Source: Xestospongia muta
Taxonomy: Eukaryota > Porifera > Demospongiae > Haplosclerida > Petrosiidae
Direction: 5' to 3'
NCBI GenBank assembly: GCA_963693285.1
Contig: OY848917.1
Span: forward strand, 29,957,245 to 30,021,244
Length of the DNA: 64,000 nucleotides
In this document: piece by piece, positions 11,444 to 25,200 of the stretch
How the letters are laid out: each line of letters starts with the position of its first letter
How positions within the stretch are numbered: the first letter of the stretch is position 1
Made by a program: the position numbers and the translations under genes
The notes under the pieces: generated by a model
What the model was told of the DNA's origin: nothing
The model's input: the letters and a program-made list of their open reading frames with translations, nothing else
The model's database searches: none

Positions 11444-14400
11444 TATATATATACATATACATATAATAATTATTTCCAATTTCTAGATCAGTATTTATGT
11501 AAGGGATGTTACCAGTTTGGTAAAATCATCACTATGCCACATGATGCTATATAAAGTGTAATAGTACTGTTAGTTTGCTTTTGCTTGTTTCCATGTATAG
11601 TACATGTCCCAGATTCGATGTGGACAGAACCTGTCCTTTTATGGGTGACCATCTGCATGCCAACAGGTATTAACAATTTTGAGCCTTAAGACACACCCAA
11701 ATGTCCCCAGTCACACAACACAACAAATTCAACTCAAGTGTGATGACTCAGCAGAATTCAAAATAACTCCATTTGATATTATATATTATCTCATTAACAT
11801 CAAAGGGAATTATTTATAAATTGTGTAAAAACACTCAAAGCACTAAATTTATTAAAACAATAAGAATTTATTTAGACTTGATTATCTGAGAAAAGATGAG
11901 CCAGAGCCTGTACAATTATTAACAAGATTATAATTGTAATAATCATCTTAAGACTTGCATGATTGACAACAATATCATGTAAAGATTTTGGTAATGTAAA
12001 GCTAGGTATGTAACTAGGTAGGTAAAAAAGAAGGAAGTGATATTGAAATAATGATAACTAATACATAAACTACAAGTGAAATCACTATATCACATGAGAC
12101 CAATACAAGTGATTGTAAATAATTAACCTAAACTAGCTATATTTTCTGTTATTGGAACCAATAAGATGTCTTTATGATAGCAATTAACATTTTTGTGAAT
12201 TATTCAGTTTTGTTGCTGAACACGAAGTGGAAAGCCAATAATAGTTGTGGGGACTCTTAATCTAAACTAGAACATGTATGGCAAGTTTAACATTTTCTTA
12301 AGTGAAAGTTCCTTAATAATGCCATACCAATATGCAATTAGGGTTCTTTAATTTTAGGAATCTTGTGTCTTGAAGTCATACAAGGTTATGTAGCTTTTTA
12401 GTAATTGGTCTTAATCTCATCAAGCCCAAATTACTTTACATCCTTATAGGTTAGTAGAAGTGTAAAAGCAGTCCACTTTAATATAAAAATAACAACTTCA
12501 TAATAAACTAGTCTACGTTATTAATTATCCTAGCATATTTACAAGTGAAATCTAGATAAAATCTGCTATGACGATGACTGCCATCTCTAGAAGCATGCAA
12601 GTAACACAGTCTGATATGCTGTAAGCACTACAGCCAATCATAGTTACTACAATACATAAACACCATGGCTATCATGGTATACACATGGATAAAATGTATC
12701 TATGTAGTTAACTACACAATTGCCACCTTAAGGTTATATTGTATAGTAACTCATGGTTATCATAGTACATACATGGACACAATGTATCCATGTAGCTAAG
12801 TATACAGTTACCACCAATGGGTATATTTTATAGTAACTCATGGTTATCATGATACATACATTGATACAATACATCCACACAGCTAATTACATAGTTACCA
12901 TCCTATGGCTACATTGTATAGTAATCTATGGTTATCATGATACATACATGAATACAATACTTGTACTCACTAATCACAAAGTCAAAGTGTGTGTGGCAAG
13001 ACATTAGTGGGTGTGTCAATGTATTGAATTAGATAAAGTTTGCAATATAATATATATAAATTTTTAACAACAAATTTGTAATGTTTAAACTTGTGAAAAG
13101 TTCCCACAATATAGTAATGTTTATTTCACCTAAATATAACTACAAAACCAAAAGATGCCTATATTGGAACAATAAAAAGGATTTAAGGGACATAACATGC
13201 TTTAATTAGTCCCCTTTTATTAGAATGAAGTTAATCAGCAACATAGATGATGTGTTCTTTGTACTAGTAGGACATTGTGTCTGAGCTCCAGATCCTTACT
13301 TTACAACTGCTTCATAACACAAACAAGCTAATCTATACTACTGATTTCTAAACTGTAGATTATAATCTGTCATCTATATTGGCCGAAGATCAATACTTTT
13401 TTAAGACAGGACCAAAGTGTTCAATTAAGTAATAGTTAGAGCCCTACACGAGGTTACTTAGTTGTTTAGTAACTCGAGAATTCCAAATAATGCCCAACCC
13501 ACAGACGAGACCATTATTTGGAATTTGAAGGTTACTAAGCAACTAAATAACCCACACGTAGGGCTCTAGGTGACTTAATTAAGAAAAGGACTAGCACGGA
13601 ACAACAAGGTCTGTATCCGAAGTGCTTTGAGGGAACACTATTTCTATCTGTTCCTCAGTCAAGATGAAGGCAGTCCAGTCAATGAAGGGTTTTACTTTCA
13701 ATAACTGTTCAAATATTAAGATAAATGTATACTCCTCAAATGAAAAATCATAAGCTCATGAATAACAATAATCAGAACTAAAAACTACAAACAGAAATTT
13801 AATAATAAAAATTAATTTATTCAATGACGTTTATTCATCTTGATTAAATCATTATTAACAAGTTTCATCTCATTACCATAGTATTTTATATTGTAACCTC
13901 TGTACAGGTTACTAATAAATATAAAAACCTGAGGCTGGCCAATCAACTTGCAGTATTTACATCTGGTATAAACTAAATGCTATTAAAACAATGGTTTAAA
14001 CTAAGTTTGAAAAGACTAAATGCAATTAACATAATGTCTTACAAAGAAATGCACTAAACATTCAGTCTATTTCAGTTTTAATTAATATGATGCCAGCAAA
14101 AATAATTCAGAACCCAAAGGGAGCGTAACATTTGAACAAGTAAAAATGGGAATTCATTAGAGGGTACTTGTATTGGAAAAGTGCATATATTAGCATTTGT
14201 GGCAAGTTTGTGGCTAATGTCATAGTACTACATCCTATTTTATTAAATTAGACACATACAGAAATGTTAGGTTACTGCTTTTCTATTTTATAACTACTAG
14301 TCCTGCAGTGACAAATTTACAGACAAGATTATAAATGTAAAAATAGTCCTTAAACTATTTTGACAATACTGTTCATAATATTCTTTAAAATACTATATTA

Positions 14401-17400
14401 GTCAAGACTGAAGACTGGTAAGATGGAGAGAGTGATATTGTGCAACTCAATGATGTTTTACTGGTTACAGAAAATCAGTCATAACCAATTCAAAGCATAT
14501 TAAATTGTTTGGTTACCATGGACATCGACAGTTATTTTATGTGGGTTAATTTCAATGTCATATTCAACAATACTATATATATAGATATATATGCACATAT
14601 ATAACTATGTAGTCCAAACCAAACTTAGGACATACTGCATATGCTAGAAATACAATCTTGTACAAGGAATGGTTGTTAACATAGTTGTAGTTTTAATTAT
14701 ACTCACTTTATTCTTAACATCAATCTGAACAGTATGGTTGAAAATTACCCTCATAAGGTCAACATTGTTATTGTAGGCCGCCCAGCGTAAAGGAGTATCA
14801 TCATCCTGAGAATACAAAGACAGACATACAATAAGTAACAGATTATAATTATGTCTCACAACCTCCACATGGCTAAGCGTAATAGTATTTAGTTTGGTTG
14901 TTTATCTGTTACCATGGAAACTGCTATAATTTAAAAGTATTCATTATACAATGATGAAACTTTGATCATATTACAAAAGATATTTCTATCTTGTACTTGT
15001 ATTTGCAAGAATACAGTCTAGAGAGAAAGTTTACAATATTAACATTTATTATCATGTGACAATTAAAACTACAGTTACTATTTTTAGATTTGATAGGAAA
15101 CAGGACATTTGTCTTTATTGCAACATTTCCCATTTCACATATTACAATAGGGCTATAGGCTTAGTTTCATTCTAGACCCTTTTATGCTTGTTTGCTTGTC
15201 AATAAAGATGAAAGGTTAGCTCATTAAACTAACGATATGTACATATAGGTACTACAACAGTAAGTGGCTTTGTTAAATAGTGCTATATTAACTCACTTCA
15301 TCCTTGATGTCAACAGAACAGCCACTCTCAATCAGAAGAAGTGCAACATCTGTATGATTATTTCTAGCAGCTACAATAAGTGCTGTCTCTCCGTCCTAAT
15401 ATAACATAAGATATGAAGAGAATAAAGAGATGTACATATAATATTCCTTCTGTTAACATCAAATTATGACAAGATATGTACAATATGGCCTCAGAATATA
15501 TATTACAAAAATTAAACTACTAAGCATTAAATGTTTATTAACTTAAGGTATATATTTATAAATATCGTAGAGAGGCAACTGTATCATATTTCAAGAAATA
15601 ATGATACTAATTCTATTGCAAGTTCTACACTAGTATTGTGGCATCATGAAATCATTTAATTACAATTTTTACTAACAAATATCTTTATTATCATATAACA
15701 TTTAAAGCTATAGTTACTATTTTAGACTTGACAGAAAACAGAATGTGTGTGGATAAAGGTCATTATTGTAATATTTCCTAATGTAAGAAATCAAAATAAA
15801 ATTCACAACAGTAGTCTGGGGATGACATTACTTCCTACATTTCACATATTTTAATAGAGCAGTAGACCTTGTTTGCTTTTACACCTTAATATGTCTGTTA
15901 GTTTATTGATAAGAAGGAGAGGTTAGCTCATTAGACTAAAGATATGTAAACATATGTACTACTACAGTAAGTGTCTTTGTTAAACAATATTATATTAACT
16001 CACATTATCCTTGATGTCAACAGAACAGCCTCTCTCAATCAGAAGAAGTGCAACATCTGTATGATTATTACAAGCAGCTGCAATCAGTGCTGTCTCTCCG
16101 ACCTAATATAACATAAGATATAAAGAGAATAAAGAGATGTACAGATAATGTTCCTTCTGTTAACATCAAATTATGACAAGATATGTACAATATGGCCTCA
16201 GAATATACTTTACAAAAATTTAACTACTAAGCATTCAATGTTTATTAACTTAAGGTATATATTTATAAATATTGTAGAGAGGCAACTGTATCATATTTCA
16301 AGAAATAATGATACTAATTCTATTACAACTTCTACACTAGTATTGTGGCATCATGAAATCATTCAATCACAATTTTTACTAACAAATATCTTTATTATCA
16401 TATAACATTTAAAGCTATAGTTACTATTTTAGACTTGACAGAAAACAGAATGTGGGTGAATAAAGGTCATTATTGTAATATTTCCTAATGTAAGAAATCA
16501 AAATAAAATTCACAACAGTAGTCTGGGGATGACATTACTTCCTACATTTCACATATTTTTATAGAGCAATAGGCCTTGTTTGCTTTTATATCTTACTATG
16601 TCTGTCAGTTTATTGATAAGAAGGAGAGGTTAGCTCATTAAACTAAAGATATGTAAACATATGAACTACTACAGTAAGTGGCTTTGTTAAACAATATTAT
16701 ATTAACTCACAATATCCTTAATATCAACAGTACAGCCTCTCTCAATCAGAAGAAGTGCAATATCTGTATAGTTATTCTCAGCAGCCGCATATAATGCTGT
16801 CTCTCCATTCTATTATAACATAAGACATATAGAGAATAAAAGGTGTATTTATGCATAGCAAATGTAAAGAAAACAACAAGTCATGTATGATACTACTGAT
16901 GTGACAATTGCAATAACAACTTATAAAAGTTGTGATATTGTCCTACTAGTTTACATTTGAATTCACAGACTAACTTGCCTGATATCGCAGTGTCCAATAA
17001 AATTACTCAATTCAAAACTTAAAAATCAAATATCTTATTATCATGTGACAATTAAAGGTAAAGTTACTATTTTTAAACTTGACAAGAAACAGGTCATGTG
17101 TCCCTGTTGCAACATTTCCTATTTCACATATTGCAACGAACACTATCTATATTTAAAACTGGTGAGGCTCTCTAATTTTGTTATAATTTAAAAGATGTAT
17201 TCTTACTTTATCTCTAAAAGTCTGCTCTAAAATAAATTACAAATATGACAATCTAATTTGTTGAACTATATTAACATATGATAGTGTATACCACATTAGC
17301 GATGTTAATATTGGCTTGTTTGTTGAGTGATTCTCTAACACCTTCCATGTCACCTTCCTTTGCAGATTTGAGTAGAAGAGCATCCTGTAGAAGAGATCAC

Positions 17401-20400
17401 AGTACATGATTTATGTCCACGTGACATAACATAATACTGATACAATATAATTCATTGATCATTATATTACATCATACATCATATGTAACTGATTAATGAG
17501 TTATGATGTATACCTAAACAATAGTGCTAGTATTACTAATAGAGGATTTAATATTACTCTAATTGACTTATGTTGATACTATTAGCTTTGTATCCTATCT
17601 ATAAAGTTATAGTTTATTCAACAACTTACAACTTTTACTGCCTCAAGATTACTGGCTCCTGATTCTATCAATAGCTTCACAATGTCATCTTTATCTTCCA
17701 AATAGGCAGCAAGTAAGGGTGTTCTGCCATACTAAGTGATAACAAATATATTGTGTTAATTACGACAGATTACATAATATCAAATGAGACTATACAATTT
17801 GTAACATGCTATGACTTGTCATATACTATATTGTCCTGTTTACTGAATAATTCAGAAATATATGTAAGTATACAAAGCTTTCTGTTAGTTATAGGAGCTG
17901 TTTTACCAGATGTTGTTGAATACATTAATATAATTTGGTTGTATAGTATACTTGTCAAATTAAACAAACAAATATCTCTAAGTAAAGTTTAGGATTTGTT
18001 TTTGGTTAGAGATCATAATTTGTAATATGACAAAATTGCCTAATTCTCAAAATATTTGATTTCTGTGAATACTTGAAACAAAAGGTATGTTGACCTAAAA
18101 GATCTTTTCATACCTACATAATGCCTGATAGCTGTGTCTGTGTAATTATGAAAAGGCATTTAAAAGCTGTATTGTTATATTTAGTAATTGTGGGATGTCA
18201 AATGAGTCAAAACCACACTATATATAGTTTCTTTAACAAAACATCTGCCCTCTGTTTACAAGATGCAGCCCTCTATGTTATGTCTTTATCTGCCAACAAA
18301 AATTATATCTGCATTCTGAACTATACATCTGACATCTCATAATACACACACACACACACACATAAGTAACCTTTGATATATATATTTGATATCTAAAACA
18401 TACATGTGATGTCTGATTGAATGTCCAATAAAACTTTGATAGACTTTGGTGGAATTTGTTGTTATTTTTAACTCTTTTTCGCTGAGTTCGAATTAAATTC
18501 AACTTTCTGCTTGATATGTGCTGACTCAATCCCTCATAGGTATATAGATATATCATATTAAAGTACAACCTTCTATTACTAGCACTGACTCTAGACATTG
18601 CTAAGTGATGAACAATATCTAAAACTGATACACGTTCCAGTTATTCTAACACTTCATCAAAGGAAACCTATGCCATGACAGTTCACCTACTTGAATTAAA
18701 TTCAACTTTTTCTTTTAATATATCTGTATCTCTATGAGGGATCTAGTCAGTACATATCAACTAGAAGAATACTCAGCTCAAAAGAGTTAAAAAATAATAA
18801 ACTCCACCCAAGTCTATAATAAAGTTTTATTGGACATTTGATCAGATGTCGGATATACATTTCAGACATCAGATACACACACACACACACACACATATAT
18901 ACATACATATATATCAGACATAACATAGAGGGTTATTACTTGTAGACAGAGGGTACATGTACTGTTAACATAGAAAAACTGCATGTGGTTTTTGACTCAT
19001 TATTTGGTAATCCGTATACATACAGATCGTTTTTTGTTAATTTCCTATGTGACTTCTGTTGAATAAACATCAGTAATATTCAGTACATGTACATGTCAAT
19101 ATTTACATAGTATAACATATATACATGATATGTCACTGACCTTGTCTAGAACATCAACTTGAGCTCCATGGTCTAGCAATACTTGGACTACTTCATCATG
19201 ACCATTGGCGCATGCTGTGTACAATGGAGTCTTGCCATCCTAAAGAACATATAAATATTATTGTCACATACTACCACAAACTATATAACAAAAGTATGAC
19301 TAAGATATATTAGAGAACATTCATTCTCTATTAGGAGAAAGTTCTTATTTTCAGAAATTGAGGAAATGGATAAGGTGGAGCTATTTAAAATCGTCAATTA
19401 TAACTTTCTACACTCCTCTAAAGAAGATTGGTACTTACAATAAATACAACAAAGGGTGTGGCTTATTGTCATTGACATATAACCATATCTACTATCATCA
19501 ATTTACATTCCTCACTTTAAAAGCATCATGTTCTTTGATATTTAAATAAAGAAGACAAGTCATACTCATATGCTCTCTCTTTCTTAACATTATAAGTTAA
19601 CTCTAATATATACTCATGTATACTACACTACAATAGTTCTCATATACACATAGAGCTACATATGTATATAGTTCATCAATAACAATAAACCACTCCCCTT
19701 GTTGTAGTAATTACATAACTGTATAACAGGCTTTTTTCAAGGGCAGCATATTTTGCAAATTTCGTGAAATTTAGGACAATTTGTGAAAATAACTGACACG
19801 AAAAAAATTCCTACATGGTTAAACCATAGATTATTAATACTACATAATAATCTATGTTTAAATATAAACCTACTTGTGGCACATGGATCAATACAAATAT
19901 GGTGTTACTGAATTATTTCAAGAAATCTTAATGGACCCCTATCAGAACAAATGTCGTCTTCTCGTATAGTTTTGGCTAATAGAGATGTTCAGAACCTACT
20001 TAATGATGAAAACCTTAGATCTAAAAGACGCCAATACACAAAGTATTCTGAGTATGAAAGAGCTAAAGTAGTGAAGTGAGAATCCAAAATGGGAGTTACA
20101 AACTTAATACAATTTCTTAAAAATAGGTTTGCTGACCGTCCTTTAAAGGAGAGTACTGTTTGCACCTGGAAAAAGCAATATGAACAGGAAATTAAGCTAT
20201 AATGTATAGTTCACATGGTCTCCTTATAATTAAATTTTAGGGGGCACGACTATAGAATGTATAACAAATTAGTGAAATTTCCATTCATGAGCGCAAATTT
20301 TAGCTTCATTTGCAAAATATACTGTCCTCAAAAAAACTGTTATACGGTATAATATATGGCATGCTTTTTGTACTAAAATTAATGTTGCATTAATGGGTGT

Positions 20401-22173
20401 TGCTTCCACATGGTAATTGACTGTTTGTATACTTTTATACTGTTATTAAAACCTAAACCTTAAACACTTGACCATACTAGGTACAGTCAGTACTGAGCCA
20501 CTCCTATTATTACAATATTTAATTTGACACAAATGGTTAAAAAGGAATGAATAAACAACAACTAATGTTTTGTAGTTTTTGACAGATAAGGATTAATAAA
20601 TTAATACTTACTTTGTTTGCCAGATCAGTCCTAGCATTAGCCTTTAATAATTCTTTTACAATTTCATTGTAGCCATTCTTTGATGCAATATAGAGAGGTG
20701 TCTTGCCTTCCTATTTATACAGAGATAACTGTCATGTTATGAACATATAATTAAATAGTAAGTATAATCATGTACATGTTACATCTAAACAGTAACAATA
20801 TACACTTGTAGTATGATAAAAGAAGATACATAATACAAATGTGGTTTATATCAAAGGAAAACTGGTATCCATGTAAACACTCATGTAGCAAATATATGTA
20901 TAGTAAAAGTACATGTACTTGTTATATTTAAGTGGACGTTTTATATGTAGATGTACAATGTATTTCCATGATATAATGTCCAGGTGTTTATTTAACTCCA
21001 GACAGGTGTGTCAAAATTTGACATGTCTCAAATTTAATAATATAATGAGAAACTCAAGATAGTTTGCTATAGCAACTTGAGAAAAATCAAGCTTATTTAA
21101 GAAAGACTTCATTTAAAGCAACTGCTCACACACTTCAAATACATCTATGGTTAGTAAACATTTTCACTATTAAAAAGTTTAAAATGACAAGTTAAAATTT
21201 GCTATAAAGTGACAAAAAACAACAGCTAATATTTTGTATTTTTGACAATAAGTCTTAAAAACTATGTTGAATAAACACCTGACTTGTTTTAATGTCGAAT
21301 TAAAAAGTTTTAAGTTTATTAAACACTAAGATATTTAATCAAGGAAATATGATAATTATCTTAATGAGAAACTTACATTGTTTGCCAGATTGGTCCTAGC
21401 ATTAGCCTTTAATAACATTTGTACAATTTCACTGGAGCCTTTCTTTGATGCAGTATAGAGAGGAGTCTTGCCTTTCTATATAAATATACAGAGATAAACG
21501 TCATGTCAGGAACATTAAATTAACTAGTGAGTATAATGATGTGTATGTTACATCTAAACTATATTAACATTAAATGAAAATAATGTATTATTTGTTGTTT
21601 CATGTCAAAGGATACTGGTATACATGTACTTGTATATGTACATGTACAGTATGTAACAAATGTATGTGTACAGTACAAGTACATATACCATATACTTGTC
21701 ACATATAATGACCAACTATATTTACAATTATAAAAAGCAACAAAAAAAATGTTGTGTCATTGAATCCATATTAACATTTAAATAAGTCAAGTAAGTGTAC
21801 TAGGAATATGTGGATATGTAGAGTTTGTCTTATGTAGTGATAGGCCAGATTTAATGACATGACAAATGTAACTTTGATCTCTTAGTCTGTCCATAATAAT
21901 AATAAACTTCAACATTTGTAGCATAATATCTGTATACCTAGCTTCTAACTTAGTCATTGATTTTATTTAGCTTGACATTGCTCTAGACATCTTATAAATA
22001 TATTTTAATTGTTTTAAATATGTCTGCTTTTTTCTCTTCAAGTTTATTTTATCACTAAACATCAAGTAAACATTTTCACTATGAACATAACTGATCACAT
22101 GCTATTACTAATATGTGATTCCAGGTTCCAGTAAAGCAATTACTAAATTCCTAAGCGTGACTAAACCACACAC

Positions 22174-22215
<42 letters not shown>

Positions 22216-25200
22216 AACTATGGTAAGATTTTGCTGCACTGTTCAGATTAATTGCCTTACAATAAGGCACTACTAACAATTATATGTAACCTTATTGAAA
22301 ATATAGTGACATAAAAGACATCATCTCTTCATTAAACAAAGTAACTAAGTGTGGTTTGTCAAATGATCAAATACTGAAATAACTGCTACATCATCATATG
22401 TTATGTCTACATTATATAACATTAATAGTGGTTAATACTAAACCACACCCCTAAAATTTAAAATGTCAATCATTAAGTGATAGTATTACTGCACAAATGA
22501 GGCATAAATTACATCAACAAGCATATTGTAGTATCTTCATTATGACCAGTTCTTGTATAAGGAACTTAAAACATTCTAAAATCACTGAAGTACAAGGTCT
22601 TCCTACTGAAAATAGTGTTACTATAGCGACTTGAATTTATGAGAAAACTACTTTACTCAAAAACTAGTTCCCATTGACCATGTTTCATAGGTGTGTCAAT
22701 CTTTGATGCTAGTAAATGCATTTACTGTCATAAAATCTTTAAAATGCTATAAATATATAATTTGTAATAAAATGACTCTGAAAGGTTGTAAGGTGATTGG
22801 AAAGAACAGTTATCATTTTATATTTGTTGTCAGACAAGGGTTAATAAATAAGGGTTTAAGGTTATCCTAATGTCTGTTATTTATTTAACTCAGAGTACAA
22901 CAGAGGTTTAACATAGGTCTTAACGTAGAATTGACCCTAAAAATGAACGTGATTTATTTAAAAAGTTGTATGCTGTATTGATAAGTCATGATTACAACCA
23001 TAGCTGAACAATGATAATACATAGAGATCATTGTCTGTCCATTTCGTATGTCACCAAAATCATTTCATTAACTTCTACTGTGTTATATAACTCAATATGA
23101 ATACATAATATGTCACTGACCTTGTTTTGAACATCCACTAGAACACCATGGTCTAGTAATACTTGGACTAATTCATTATTAATTTTGTAACATGCTATGT
23201 ACAATGGAGTCTTGCCATCCTAAAGAACATAAAATATTATTGAGAAAGAGACCTGGGTGTTTGGGTAAGTTAGAGTTGCTAATATTCATTTTTTATTCAC
23301 CAAACAAAAAATATATGAAAACGACAAATGTTTCAATAGTCCTCAGTGGCTTAGATAATAAAAGTAAAAGTAAAACAGTAAAAAAGGCCCCTTCTTACTA
23401 CTTACCTCACATTACGATCTAATATGCATGTAAAACGTGCGAAGCAGCCCCACCCATGAACACATGCCAGCTATAAACACATCAAAGCACCGCACGTGTA
23501 GCAGTCCATCCACACAACGTGTGCAGGAATGCAATATATAGTATAATACAAAAATGAAAATAAACATAAACAAATTTAGAAATATATTTAAGAGCTTTTT
23601 ACTTTTACTTTTATTATTTGAGCCACCGAGGAAGATAGTCGCTCTGACTATTGAAACATTTAGCGTTTTCATATATTTTTTGTTTGGTGAATAAAAAATG
23701 AATATTAGCTACACATAAAATATTATTGTAACATACTATCACAAACTATATAGCAAAACCATTACTAAATAATACTAGAGAACATTCACCCTCTGTTAGG
23801 AAAAATTTTCAGTTTTCAGGGATTGAGGAAAAGGATAAAGTAGAGTTGGCAGTTCAAGAACATGACATGACATGACAAATATGACTTTGATTTCTTAGTT
23901 TCTCCAGTATATTTCTAAATCTTAACATTTGTAGCATAATTTCTGTACACCTAGCTTCTAATTTAGTCAATGATCTTACTCATGTTCATACTACTCTAGA
24001 TATTTTATTGTAAACATTTTTACTTTGAACATAATTGATAACATGCTATTGCTTATCTGTGGTTCTGGGTTCTAGTAAAGCAATTATCACATTCCTAAAC
24101 ATGACCAAACCACACACACACACACACAATAAACTAAGGTGATATTCTGTTGCATTGTTCAGATTAGTTACCTTAAACTAAGACACTCAGCAATTATATG
24201 TAATTTTATTGAAACTATAGTGACATAAAAGACATCATCTCTTCATATCAACAAAGTAACTAAGTGTGGATTGTCAAATGATCAAATACTGAAATAACTG
24301 TTACATCATCATATGTTATGACTAAAATTAATAGTGGTTAATACTAAACCACACCCCTAAAATTAAAAATGTCAATCATTAAGTGATAGTATTATTGCAC
24401 AAATGAGGCATAAATTATTGTATTACAAATACAACTCCATCAACAAGCATATTGTAGTATGTTCATTATGACCAGTTGTTGTATGAAGTACTTTAACACA
24501 TTCTAAAAGCACTGATGTGCAATGCCTTGATAATGAAAATAGTATTACTATAGACACTTCAATTTACAAGAAAATACTTCACTTAAAAACTACCTCCCAT
24601 TGGATAATGGCTCATAGGTGTGTCAGCCTTTGATGTTAGTAAATGTGTTAATACTATAAAAGCTTTAAAATACTAAAGAAAACATATAACTGTTATAAAG
24701 TGACTTTGAAAGATTGTAACGTGATTAGAAATAACAATAGTTAATACTTTGTATTTGTTGTCAGACAAGGGTTAATAAATAAGGGTTTTAGGATTACCCT
24801 AATGTCTGTTATTTATTGAACTCGGATTATTTTTAAAACAAGAGGTTCAAAGTATATGTTAATGTAGAACTGATAACATGTCTTTTATGTCACTATAGTT
24901 TCAATAAGATTACATGTGATTACAACCATAGCTGAACAATGATAATATATAGAGATCATTTTCTGTCCATTTCTTATGTCAACAAAATATTTCTATTAAC
25001 TTCCATTGTGTTACATAACTGAATTTGAATACATAATATGTCACTGACCTTGTCTGGAATATCCATTTGAACACCATGATCTAGTAATACTTGGACTACT
25101 TTATCATTACCATTCTCACATGCTGTGTACAATGGAGTCTTGCCATCCTAAACAACAAAAAATATTATTATAACATACTACCACAAACTATATAGCAAAA

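Noticed and set aside
11505..11690. Conserved block shared with 46570-46745, considered as an RNA gene or lost exon
   Set aside because: It has no RNA-gene boxes that I can identify, and the open frame is not kept in a splice-consistent way. Similarity is explained by the tandem duplication.
15930..15960. tRNA A-box-like word (GGTTAGCTCATTAGACTAAAG) repeated in ankyrin introns, and a similar word near 28903
   Set aside because: No B box, acceptor stem or cloverleaf follows. It recurs only because whole exon-intron units were copied.
17753..18342. Short plus-strand open frames in the intron at 17.7-18.3 kb
   Set aside because: No homology, no codon pattern, and they run into the arm of a foldback element.
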